Assembly: GCF_017876405.1 (NCBI RefSeq)
Contig: NZ_JAGINW010000001.1
Coordinates: 11,793,203-11,857,202 of the forward strand
DNA: 64,000 nucleotides
Origin: Kibdelosporangium banguiense
GTDB taxonomy: Bacteria > Actinomycetota > Actinomycetes > Mycobacteriales > Pseudonocardiaceae
Direction of reading: 5' to 3'
Shown here: in pieces, positions 1 to 8,619 of the stretch
How positions within the stretch are numbered: the stretch's first letter is position 1
How the letters are laid out: each line of letters starts with the position of its first letter
Notes under the pieces: model-generated
The model's database searches: none
Told to the model about the DNA's origin: nothing
Seen by the model: only the letters and a program-made list of their open reading frames with translations
Made by a program: the position numbers and the translations under genes

Positions 1-1
1 C

Positions 2-2095
2 TCGGGCAGCACCCCGCTGACGATCCACTTAGGACCTGCCGATCGGCCGGACATCGCATCGGCACTAGGCCGGACGCTGGTCCCCCAGCACCCCGAAGGC
101 AGCGCGATCGCCGTCACCAGCCGACACGGATCACTGGTCGGCACCGTCGCGCTCGGCGGCACCGACCCGGCCGGTCAGTACTACGCCGTGCAGACCTTGC
201 GGCAGTTGTTCGTGGGAAGCCCGTACCGGCGGCACATCGCCGGGGTCACGATCAGCGACTACCCCGCCATGCCGTTGCGCGGCACGATCGAGGGCTTCTA
301 CGGCTCGCCCTGGACCCACCAGGAGCGGCTTGACCAGCTCGCTTTCTACGGCGACGTCAAGGCGAACACCTACATCTACGCGCCCAAGGACGATCCCTAC
401 CACCGCGATCGCTGGCGTGATCCGTACCCGCAGGCCAAGCTCGCCGAACTCGACCAACTGGTCGATGTGGCCGCGTCCCACCACGTCCGGTTCACGTACG
501 CGATCTCGCCCGGGACTTCCATCTGCTACTCAAGTCAGTCCGACCGTGCGGCACTCACCCGCAAGCTGCAAGCGATGTACGACCTCGGCGTGCGTGCCTT
601 CTCCATTCCGCTGGACGACATCAGCTACACCCGCTGGAACTGCACGGCCGATCAGACCACATACGGATCGCCGGGGCGTGCGGCGGCCGCCCGGGCCCAG
701 GTCTCGCTGCTCAACGACGTACAGCGGAATTTCCTCGCCACCCACCCCGGTTCGTATCCGCTGCAGATGGTCCCGACCGAGTACGGCGACCTCACCGACA
801 CCGCGTACAAGCAGGTGATCCGGACGACGCTCGACCCCGCTGTGCTGGTGATGTGGACCGGGACGGACGTCATTCCGCCCAGCATCACCGTCGCCCAGGC
901 GCGCAGTGCCTCGCAACTGTTCGGGCGCAACGTCTTCGTCTGGGACAACTACCCGGTGAACGACTACGCCCAGGCCGCCGGCCGGTTGCTGCTCGCGCCG
1001 TACGACCATCGTGAGGCAGGGCTGTCCGATCACCTGGCGGGCATCGTGGCGAACCCGATGAACCAGGCCGCGGCGAGCAAGGTCGCCATCTTCACCATGG
1101 CCGACTTCATGTGGAACGACCGCGCCTACAACCGTGACGTCAGCTGGACGCAGGCGGCGAAGTACCTGTCGGCAGCCAACCCCGACGCACTGCTGCTTTT
1201 CTTTGACCTCAACCATCTCGCGCCGACCTTCGGCCCACAACCGTGGCAGCCGCAGGCGCCCGCGCTCCGCGCGTTGGTGGATTCGTTCTGGGCCGGTGAT
1301 CCCAGGCTTCGAGCGTACGTCCAGCGCATGACGCAGGCCCCGACGGCAATCCGGGCCTCAGTGAGCGACAAGGCGTTCCTCAGCGACGCGTCGAACTGGC
1401 TGGACGCCACCGAACTGTGGGCAGGCGCCATGAACAGCGGCCTCAACACACTGGACGCGATCGCCGCAGGCGACCGCGCCGCAGCCGCCCAGGCCCGCCG
1501 ACGAATGGACACCCAGGCAAGCGCGGCAGGCAAGATCCGCTCAGTGCCAGGCGAAAACCGCGTCGAAGGCGTCGTCCAGATCGGCGACGGCGTGATCGAC
1601 GTCTTCCTCGACCGAGTACGCGCCAAACACGACGAGTTCAGCGGCCAGATCCCCCTGACCAACCTCTCCCAGGGCAAGCAGGCGACCCAGATCTCGGACT
1701 ACGCACCGGAATACACCGCTGCCCGATCCGTGGACGGCAACCTCTCCGACTTCTCGACCACATCAGGCGCCGAGGTCCAACCATGGTGGCAGGTCGACCT
1801 GGGCGCAGTCGCCAACATCGAGACCATCAGGGTCTACAACCGCGTCGACTGCTGCGCCGAACGCGTACGGAACTACTACGTACTGGCATCGCCGACCCCA
1901 TTCCCGGCAACCCTCAGCCAAGCCCTGACCACCCCAGGCGTGGTCAGCCACCTCGAAACCGCCCAGGCCGAACGCCCGACCACGATCAATCTGCCCGCCT
2001 CCGCACGCTACGTACGGGTCTGGCTGACGACCTCGACACCCCAGGAACTGAACATGGCCGAAGTCCAGGTCTTCGGCCGATCGGGTGACACCTGA
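2..2095 (+). CDS. GH84 beta-N-acetylglucosaminidase (O-GlcNAcase/hyaluronidase-like), 5' end outside window
   Basis: The reading frame is open from base 2, so the gene starts left of the window; about 697 codons are present. It should hydrolyse terminal beta-linked N-acetylglucosamine. The first ~60 residues look like the GH20b/GH84 N-terminal domain (GTDPAGQYYAVQTL). The TIM barrel follows, with RGTIEGFYGSPW, a Lys in YAPKDDP (residue ~129 of the visible part) and the family's catalytic Asp-Asp pair in PLDDI (~205-206), which is the expected substrate-assisted catalytic arrangement. The last ~130 residues form an F5/8 type C or F-type-lectin-like domain (WWQVDLG, YNRVDCCAERVRNYYV), probably a glycan-binding module. 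The signal peptide cannot be seen, but such proteins are usually secreted. The next gene starts 46 bp downstream and is unrelated. Family call is firm; exact substrate is inferred. Confidence 0.9.
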   Translation, partial: SGSTPLTIHLGPADRPDIASALGRTLVPQHPEGSAIAVTSRHGSLVGTVALGGTDPAGQYYAVQTLRQLFVGSPYRRHIAGVTISDYPAMPLRGTIEGFYGSPWTHQERLDQLAFYGDVKANTYIYAPKDDPYHRDRWRDPYPQAKLAELDQLVDVAASHHVRFTYAISPGTSICYSSQSDRAALTRKLQAMYDLGVRAFSIPLDDISYTRWNCTADQTTYGSPGRAAAARAQVSLLNDVQRNFLATHPGSYPLQMVPTEYGDLTDTAYKQVIRTTLDPAVLVMWTGTDVIPPSITVAQARSASQLFGRNVFVWDNYPVNDYAQAAGRLLLAPYDHREAGLSDHLAGIVANPMNQAAASKVAIFTMADFMWNDRAYNRDVSWTQAAKYLSAANPDALLLFFDLNHLAPTFGPQPWQPQAPALRALVDSFWAGDPRLRAYVQRMTQAPTAIRASVSDKAFLSDASNWLDATELWAGAMNSGLNTLDAIAAGDRAAAAQARRRMDTQASAAGKIRSVPGENRVEGVVQIGDGVIDVFLDRVRAKHDEFSGQIPLTNLSQGKQATQISDYAPEYTAARSVDGNLSDFSTTSGAEVQPWWQVDLGAVANIETIRVYNRVDCCAERVRNYYVLASPTPFPATLSQALTTPGVVSHLETAQAERPTTINLPASARYVRVWLTTSTPQELNMAEVQVFGRSGDT

Positions 2096-2141
2096 GAGGT
2101 GCCGTCTGGCGGTATCGGACAACGTGTAAACATACGGACTG

Positions 2142-3203
2142 ATGCTGTGGACCACATCGCCTGACTGGAGCGACGCGACTGCGGAGCTGTTGCACCGCAC
2201 GCTGCAGGGCGCGATCTGGGAGAACGCTGTTTTGGTCGATGTCTGGCGCGCGGTCGGAATGGCGCCCGCCGAAGTCGCTTGGAATCAGCCCGCCTCGATG
2301 ATCTGGCGGACGCTCACCCGGGACGCGTTCGACGCGGGCAAGCTGGAGAAGCTGATCTTCGAGGTCCGCGAGCGGATACCGGCTGTGGCCGGGAAACTCG
2401 ACCGCGTCCTGGCGGCCAGGCGCGTGGACGCGACTTGGTACACACCGCTCCACCGGCACACGGCAATGCTCGTCGGCCCCGGATGCAGGCGCGCACTGAT
2501 CGATCGCGAGCGGCTTCGCCGGAGCATGATCCGCATGATCAAGGAGGACTTCCCGGTCCTGGCGATCACCGGTGGGCCGGGAACCGGCAAGTCCTACAGC
2601 CGTCACCTCATCCGGCACCTCGTGCACAACGGCGAATTCGTCGCTGTCGACGTGGAGAACGACTGGTACGACGACGTGAACGCGGCCGGACTGCTCGCCA
2701 CACTCGCCACCCGGCTCGGAATTCCCCGGGCCGACGGTCCCGTCGAGCACGTCGAGCAGTCCCGGGCGGTCCGGGAACTCGTGCACAGCTTTGTGGGGAG
2801 ATTCCGCTCGTTGCCGCAGCGCCAGCGGTGGATCTTCATCGACGGCCTCGACCGACCCTGGGTCCGGCCGTGCGTGCACATCGCGGTCGCGCAGCTGGCC
2901 AAGGAGGTCGAGGCGGGCCAGTTGCACGACACACGGCTGATCGTGACCGGTCACCCTGGCGATTTCAGCCCCGACGTACTCGAAGTGCTGCTGGTGGAAC
3001 CCCTCAGCGGCATCACCGAAGGCCATCTACGCGAATTCTTCACCGACATCGCGACCGCCGTGGGCTGCGCACTCGAGCCCAGCGAACTGGATGCCATGGT
3101 GACCGGCGTCCTCGCCCAATCGGATCTTTCCGACCTGCGCGCAGTCGGAGCAGCCGCAGGCAAGGCCGCGCACGCGCGCTTCGCACCGGAGGCGACAGCA
3201 TGA
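2142..3203 (+). CDS. EAD1-like adaptor fused to a P-loop NTPase (conflict-system protein)
   Basis: A 353-aa protein. Residues ~5-90 match the pattern of an effector-associated domain 1 (EAD1): a small helical adaptor with WRTLTRDAF, a GKLEKLI helix and a terminal RIPAVAGKL segment. EADs are known to link NTPases and effector enzymes in bacterial conflict systems. The second half is a P-loop NTPase, with Walker A GGPGTGKS at residues 144-151 and Walker B WIFIDGLDRP. No enzymatic effector domain is visible, so it may act as a sensor or switch recruiting a separate effector. Its stop overlaps the next start (ATGA), so it is translationally coupled to the large STAND protein. The EAD call rests on pattern memory, not a profile search; the NTPase call is firm. 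Confidence 0.72.
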   Translation: MLWTTSPDWSDATAELLHRTLQGAIWENAVLVDVWRAVGMAPAEVAWNQPASMIWRTLTRDAFDAGKLEKLIFEVRERIPAVAGKLDRVLAARRVDATWYTPLHRHTAMLVGPGCRRALIDRERLRRSMIRMIKEDFPVLAITGGPGTGKSYSRHLIRHLVHNGEFVAVDVENDWYDDVNAAGLLATLATRLGIPRADGPVEHVEQSRAVRELVHSFVGRFRSLPQRQRWIFIDGLDRPWVRPCVHIAVAQLAKEVEAGQLHDTRLIVTGHPGDFSPDVLEVLLVEPLSGITEGHLREFFTDIATAVGCALEPSELDAMVTGVLAQSDLSDLRAVGAAAGKAAHARFAPEATA

Positions 3204-6200
3204 CGACGTCGGTCGCCATCGACCTCGACGAGCTGCGTCTCAGAGCAAGCTTGCTGTCACACTATGAATTGTCCTGGCTGGGCGTTGGTGACGAAGGCTC
3301 AGCATTGTTCGCCGAATCAACCCGAGTGCTGGTCGATGGCGTACGACATTGGGCACTGGACGACTCGGTACGACGTTCCATCGCAGCTCAGGCGACATTC
3401 GACGAGCTACGTACCGCGTGGGAACTGCTCGACCATCGGCCGTCGGACGACCGGCAACAGGCCATCGACCATGCCATCAGTGGCGGCACCATCCGGCTGA
3501 ACGATCTGACTCCAGCCGAGCTGCGCGCGTTGGCCTGGTTGTCCCGGTGGCTCGGCCACCACTTGTCCACTGACGGCGACATCGACCGCAGGCTAGGTCT
3601 GGACAGCCTGCTGGAACCGTTGCGTGGCCTGGTAGGCGACCATTTCATCGGCCGCAACGACATTCTCGCGCGGCTTGATGCCCACCTCGCTGATCCTGGG
3701 GGACGGCCCCTGCTCATCCACGGCATCGGCGGGATCGGGAAGTCCTCCCTGCTGTCCAGGCACATCATCAACCGGGCCATCCAGGTACCGGTGTGCTACC
3801 TGAACTTCGACCAGACAGCCTTGGATCCGAGCGCACCGGCGACCGTGGTCAGTGCTCTGGCGCGGCAACTGAGTCTGCAGATCGACAACGGCCGCTTCGA
3901 CGTCTTGATCAGAGAGGCCGGCTGGCGGCTGCGCACAGGCGACAAGCAATTTCATACCAGCAGCCGCTCGGAAAGCAGAGGTGCAACACACGGAGAGCTG
4001 CTACGTCTGCTCGATGTTGCCGTGTGGGACACGCGAATACTGCTGGTATTGGACACCTTCGAGGAGGTGCAGCGCCAAAGCCGGGAGGTCCAGGAATCGT
4101 TCGCACAGTTCGTTCGCGACCTGGCGAGGAGGCTCCCCAAACTGTCCGTTGTGCTGGCAGGCCGGTCGCCCGCTGCCAATCTCGGCTTCGACATTGTGGA
4201 AGTCCCGTTGCTGGAACCGCTTGAGGCCACAGTGTTGCTGCGATCGCTGCTGCCGTTCGACCTGCCACCCGACGAGGCTGAGCGCGTGGTCGAAGCGGTG
4301 CGACCTAGCCCTCTGTGCATCCGGCTGGCAGCAGGCATCCTCCGCAAGCAGCCCGCACCAACAGCCTTCCGGGACATCGCGGTCCGCCTCGGCGCGATCG
4401 AGGGCGAGCTGTACCACCGCCTGCTCGGCTACATCGACAACCCTGAGGTTCGCAGGCTCGCGCATCCCGGTCTCACCTTGCGCCGCGTCACACCGGAGCT
4501 GATCCAGCAAGTGCTTGCCAGACCGTGTCACGTGCCAGTGCCCGATCGCGCCGCCGCAGAAGCCCTGTTCGACGAGCTTGCCCGGGAAGCGATGCTCGTC
4601 GACCGGACCCCACACGAACTCGTCCACCGCAAGGACGTCCGTCAGATGATGTTGCCCCGGCTCACAGCTGATGCCCCGGAAACCGTCGCGAGCATCCACC
4701 GCCGGGCTGTCGCGTACTACCGGAGACAGCAGGGACCGACAGCACGCACCGAAGAGCTCTACCACCGGATGATGCTGGGCCAGAAGCGGGCAACGCTCGA
4801 AAAGCACTGGGACCCAGCCGCACTGGCAGGCCTGACGCCTTCGATCGACGAACTGCCGCCCGCCGCAAAGGCATACCTGGCAGCAAAGGCCCCGAACCTC
4901 GGAGTGTCCGATGAGGACCTCGCTGCCGCGGACATCACCGACCGGCGCGAACACATACTGCGCCGAGCCCGTAAGTTGTTCCAGGACAGAGAGTTCCATC
5001 CCGCATTGCGCGAGATCGAACAGCACAGGGCCGCAACCGGTGACCAGTCGCCGGCTCTCGCGGACATGTCCATCCAGCTCCTGGAAGCCGCGAACGAGTT
5101 CGAACACGCGCTCCACGAGGCACTGACCGCACGCGAGCAAGCGGCGAACTCCGGATCACCGCAGGACTTCTACACGATGACGTTCCACGTCATCAGGCTC
5201 AACGACCAACTCGGCGAGCTCCACACCGCCCAGGAGGAAGCGGTCAAGGCGCTGCGGACCACCGACTCTGCACCACCCACGACCGAGTTCTGGCTGATCC
5301 GCCTGAGGCTGCTCGTCTACAGTCTGCGCCTGGCCCGGGTAGGGATCGAACCGGAACCGTTCAGTGTGGACCAACTTGTCGCCGAAGCCGTCCAGCTGTA
5401 CGACAAAATCGGTGCGCGGGCAGTCCGGAATGTACATGGACTGGTGCGCGATCTCGCTGCCGAGGTAGGCGAACACGAGCCCAGAATCATGATCGCAGCA
5501 CTCCGGCACATCGGTCTCGACGAACGCGACACCCCAGAAGTGCTGAACGCCTTCAACCACCCCGTCGAGCTGGCAGCGAACGCCCTGGATGGCAAATTCG
5601 GCGATCGGGTCGCAGACTTGTTGGAGGCCGGGGTACATTCGCCGACCGGCCTCGAAACCCTCGCGGAGATCTACCGCTTCGACGCCGACGATGCGATCGC
5701 CGGTGCCCCGGACGCCGAGCTCAAGAGCACGCCAGAGGAGGTTCTCAGTCTGGTCCGCCAGACAAAAGTACGGATGGAAGGCGACCCCTTCTCGACTTCA
5801 CTCGAGATCGCGCGCGCGCTGCACCTGCATCGCACGGGCCGGATAGCCGAGGCGCTTGAACTCTACGACGTCATGCTGTCCAGGCCGCGAGAAGTGCCAA
5901 GTCCTCGAGCCGAAGTCGCGCGGACAATACTTCTCTACCGCGGAGCTGCCCAGCTGGACGACGGAAACATCGAGGGCGCGGTTGAGGATTTCACATCGGC
6001 CGCAGCAGGAGCAGAGCCTGAGCCGCGTGCCAGAGCATACGCGTACCTCGGTCAAGCGGCGCGAATCACCGGAGATCTGCCATCCGCGCTCACCTGGTAC
6101 GACCGATCTGAAGAAGTGCTGCGGGTAGCCGGTTCAGCTGTACCGCCGTTCCTGCCACACGAGCGGGCCAAGGCATTTCTGGCTGCGGGCCTCGGCCAGG

Positions 6201-7390
6201 AGGCCGCCTCCGAGATCAATCGTGTCCTGCCGGACTTGCGAGCCGCGCGAGCCGGTGTCGACGTGGCGCTTGCCGAGCACGAGCTTGCTGTCGCCGAGTT
6301 TCTTCAAAACGATCTCTCCCAAGCAGAGGTCCACGCAGTGTCCGCACGGCGCCGGTTTGCCCGGCGCACAATCGAGCCATGGGCATCGATCGCGGCGCTT
6401 ACCTCGATCCGCATCCGTGTCGCCCAAATCGTGGCGGGCACCCGACCGCTGCGCCGGACTATCCAGAACAACGCGATGGAACTCGCCGACCGGCTTTCGG
6501 AACTAGGTCTGCATGACGAATCGGCCGTGGCACGGTTGCTCGCGGCGCGCGTCGCCATCCGGCGTCAGGCTCTCGCGGAGGCCGAAGCGCTGATCGATGC
6601 AGTACCGCGACTCGACTTTCGCACACCCATCGACTGCCGGATGTTGCTCCGGCTGTGCCGTGCCGAGCTCGCTGATGCGCGCGAAGATCCCGACGCGGTG
6701 CTCACCGAGGCACAGCAAGGGTTCGCCGAACTCACCAGTCACCCCGACAGACTGGGAACCCTCGATTTTCCCGCAGGCGTCGCCATGTACGGACTCGAGC
6801 TGGCACAACTGGCTGTCGATGTCGCGCTACAACAGAACAACAAGAGTCTGTTCGAAGCGCTGGAAAGACTCAAAGAGCCGGTCTACCGCTACGACCCCAA
6901 GTACGCACACGACGAGTTCACCGAACTGCGGACCCTGAGCGCACTGCGCCAGCGGAACATTCTGGAAGGCTGGGCTGTCGACGAACTGGATCGCCGACTG
7001 GCTGATGTCCGGCCCCAGGGGCAGCAACCACTACAGATCCCGTCACGCACCGCCGTGACTAGCCAACTGGGCCACCACCGTCTGTTCGTGTCATTCGGAA
7101 CCTCCAGGGACAAGCTCTTCGCAACCGTGCTGAACGGGCCGACGATTATCGTTCGCTTTGACCCAGTCCATGAGGTCCGTCAGGCGGCCACCAGTCTGAT
7201 GGACGACTTGACCGTGCAGGCGTTGCTTCCTCTCATAGACGACTATGAGCTGGTCATCTCCCCGACCAGCGAATTGGAGTCAATAGCTTGGGATGCCCTG
7301 CTGTCCCTCCGAGGCCGGGCGGTCTCCGTGACTCCGACAGCTGGAATGTGGTTGCGTGCCAAGGAGACCCAGCAACACCGGGATGTCTGA
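3200..7390 (+). CDS. STAND NTPase with TPR-like repeats and a C-terminally truncated CHAT domain
   Basis: A 1396-aa protein. The start chosen is the ATG overlapping the upstream stop; the frame is open further upstream, but that part is a shadow of the EAD gene. The NTPase has HGIGGIGKSS (P-loop, residues ~175-182), LLVLDTFEEV (Walker B, Asp ~285) and LAGRSP, typical of STAND/NLR-like signalling ATPases. A helical region with TPR-like repeats (LARALHLHRTGRIAEALELY and similar) fills roughly residues 580-1270. Residues ~1295-1396 resemble the first half of a CHAT caspase-like domain (LVISPTSELESIAWDALL, then TPTAGMWLRA). The chain ends before the block where the catalytic His and Cys should lie, and only 18 bp separate its stop from the end of the convergent LacI gene. 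It is probably a conflict sensor that lost, or never had, its protease half. Confidence 0.8.
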   Translation: MTTSVAIDLDELRLRASLLSHYELSWLGVGDEGSALFAESTRVLVDGVRHWALDDSVRRSIAAQATFDELRTAWELLDHRPSDDRQQAIDHAISGGTIRLNDLTPAELRALAWLSRWLGHHLSTDGDIDRRLGLDSLLEPLRGLVGDHFIGRNDILARLDAHLADPGGRPLLIHGIGGIGKSSLLSRHIINRAIQVPVCYLNFDQTALDPSAPATVVSALARQLSLQIDNGRFDVLIREAGWRLRTGDKQFHTSSRSESRGATHGELLRLLDVAVWDTRILLVLDTFEEVQRQSREVQESFAQFVRDLARRLPKLSVVLAGRSPAANLGFDIVEVPLLEPLEATVLLRSLLPFDLPPDEAERVVEAVRPSPLCIRLAAGILRKQPAPTAFRDIAVRLGAIEGELYHRLLGYIDNPEVRRLAHPGLTLRRVTPELIQQVLARPCHVPVPDRAAAEALFDELAREAMLVDRTPHELVHRKDVRQMMLPRLTADAPETVASIHRRAVAYYRRQQGPTARTEELYHRMMLGQKRATLEKHWDPAALAGLTPSIDELPPAAKAYLAAKAPNLGVSDEDLAAADITDRREHILRRARKLFQDREFHPALREIEQHRAATGDQSPALADMSIQLLEAANEFEHALHEALTAREQAANSGSPQDFYTMTFHVIRLNDQLGELHTAQEEAVKALRTTDSAPPTTEFWLIRLRLLVYSLRLARVGIEPEPFSVDQLVAEAVQLYDKIGARAVRNVHGLVRDLAAEVGEHEPRIMIAALRHIGLDERDTPEVLNAFNHPVELAANALDGKFGDRVADLLEAGVHSPTGLETLAEIYRFDADDAIAGAPDAELKSTPEEVLSLVRQTKVRMEGDPFSTSLEIARALHLHRTGRIAEALELYDVMLSRPREVPSPRAEVARTILLYRGAAQLDDGNIEGAVEDFTSAAAGAEPEPRARAYAYLGQAARITGDLPSALTWYDRSEEVLRVAGSAVPPFLPHERAKAFLAAGLGQEAASEINRVLPDLRAARAGVDVALAEHELAVAEFLQNDLSQAEVHAVSARRRFARRTIEPWASIAALTSIRIRVAQIVAGTRPLRRTIQNNAMELADRLSELGLHDESAVARLLAARVAIRRQALAEAEALIDAVPRLDFRTPIDCRMLLRLCRAELADAREDPDAVLTEAQQGFAELTSHPDRLGTLDFPAGVAMYGLELAQLAVDVALQQNNKSLFEALERLKEPVYRYDPKYAHDEFTELRTLSALRQRNILEGWAVDELDRRLADVRPQGQQPLQIPSRTAVTSQLGHHRLFVSFGTSRDKLFATVLNGPTIIVRFDPVHEVRQAATSLMDDLTVQALLPLIDDYELVISPTSELESIAWDALLSLRGRAVSVTPTAGMWLRAKETQQHRDV

Positions 7391-7408
7391 CGAACTGGCT
7401 GTCGGGGT

Positions 7409-8449
7409 TCAGATGGATACGGCGGTGGATTCGCGGATGACCAGGCGGCAGGGGTGGGTGTGCCGGCCTGGGGAGGGATCGCCGCCGATCGCGGCCAACA
7501 GAAGGTCAGCCGCGGTTCGGCCGAGTTTTTCCAGTTCCATGTCGACGCTGGTCAGTGGGGGTTGGCAGCCCAGGGCCATCACGTCCCAGTTGTCGAAGCC
7601 GACCAGGGCTATGTCTTCGGGGACGCGGCGGCCGGACGCGCGCAGTGCGTCGGCCACGCCGCGGGCGATCTGGTCGCTGCCGCAGAAGACGGCGTCGATT
7701 CCGCCTTCCGCGCCCAGCAGGATCTTCGCTGCCTGTCTGCCCCAGGCTTCGCTCCATTCGCCGAACAGTGGGGCGCCGACCAGGGTGAGGCCGGCTTCGG
7801 CGAGCCGCTCGGTGGCTGCGGCGGCGCGGCCTGTCGCTGAGTGGTGGTGCTCGGGGCCGGTGATGTGGGCGATCCGGCGCCTGCCCACCGCCAGGAGGTG
7901 GTCGATTGCGCGGTGGGCGCCGCCTGCTTCGTCTGGGACCACGGAACAGTCCTGTGGATCGGTGGAGCTGATGAACGCGTACACCACCGGGATGGACAGG
8001 TCGGCGCCGATCGGCGGGCGGGCCTGGGTGCGTCGGCCTGTGACGATGATGCCGTCGACCCGGCGGGACAGCAGCGTCCGCAGGTAGTACTGCTCGCGGA
8101 TCGGGTCGTCGCGGGCGTCGCACAGGAACACGGAGATCTCGCCCGCTCCCAGTGCGTCCTCGGCGCCCATCATGAGCGGGATACTGAAGCGGCCGATGGT
8201 GTCGGTAGTGATCATGCCGACCGTGTAGGTCCGGCCCGAATTGAGCGTCACGGCTGCCTTGTTCGGCTGGAAGCCGAGTTGCCCGGCCGCCGACAGCACC
8301 CGGAGCCTGGTTTCCGGACGCAGCGACCCGCGGCCGTTGAGCGCTTTGGACACGGTCCCGATCGAGACACCGGCGAGCTGGGCGACGTCACTGATCGTCG
8401 CCGGTCTGCCGGTGTTTCCGACATTTTCCTCTGTTTTCCGTCCGGGCAT
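7409..8449 (-). CDS. LacI/GalR-family transcriptional repressor
   Basis: A 346-aa protein. The N-terminal HTH and hinge read TISDVAQLAGVSIGTVSKAL, followed by the periplasmic-binding-protein-like effector domain (VGMITTDTIGRFSIPLMMGA, FCGSDQIARGVADAL, ALVGFDNWDVMALGCQPPLTSVD). The ATG at 8449 is preferred over the in-frame GTG at 8473, because GGGAGG lies about 12 bp before the ATG and inside the longer version. It is divergent from the ABC sugar-transport genes. A perfect palindrome at 8552-8567, typical of LacI-family operators, sits on their promoter, so it most likely represses the transporter and GH127 operon until an arabinose-related sugar binds. Family certain, ligand inferred. Confidence 0.93.
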   Translation of the reverse strand: MPGRKTEENVGNTGRPATISDVAQLAGVSIGTVSKALNGRGSLRPETRLRVLSAAGQLGFQPNKAAVTLNSGRTYTVGMITTDTIGRFSIPLMMGAEDALGAGEISVFLCDARDDPIREQYYLRTLLSRRVDGIIVTGRRTQARPPIGADLSIPVVYAFISSTDPQDCSVVPDEAGGAHRAIDHLLAVGRRRIAHITGPEHHHSATGRAAAATERLAEAGLTLVGAPLFGEWSEAWGRQAAKILLGAEGGIDAVFCGSDQIARGVADALRASGRRVPEDIALVGFDNWDVMALGCQPPLTSVDMELEKLGRTAADLLLAAIGGDPSPGRHTHPCRLVIRESTAVSI

Positions 8450-8517
8450 GTTCACAGAGTACCTCCCGGTCACTCGCGGCTACCGTAAACCCGTGGTCAC
8501 ATGCTGGACACGGACCC

Positions 8518-8547
8518 TTGACAGTGCCGTGACGACACGCCTACGTT
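8518..8547 (+). promoter_or_regulatory. Putative sigma-A-type promoter of the sugar ABC transporter/GH127 operon
   Basis: TTGACA at 8518-8523 and TACGTT at 8542-8547 are separated by 18 bp. The expected start of transcription (about 8553-8556) falls inside the LacI-type palindrome just downstream, a layout that would allow simple blocking repression. Confidence 0.5.
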
Positions 8548-8551
8548 GACG

Positions 8552-8567
8552 AGGAAACCGGTTTCCT
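8552..8567. promoter_or_regulatory. Perfect 16-bp palindromic LacI-family operator
   Basis: AGGAAACCGGTTTCCT is a perfect palindrome with the central CCGG and flanking AAA/TTT common in LacI/GalR operators. It lies between the divergent repressor and transporter genes, 52 bp before the binding-protein start. Confidence 0.75.
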
Positions 8568-8619
8568 TTTTCCTTGGATGTCGCCTCCTCGAAACCGCCG
8601 CTCTCCCTTGGGAGACACC

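Noticed and set aside
2279..3199. In-frame N-terminal extension of the STAND protein (a 1703-aa version)
   Set aside because: It lies over the EAD-NTPase gene in another frame, is Arg/Pro/Gly-rich as GC-rich shadow frames are, and the ATG at 3200 overlaps the upstream stop as a coupled start.
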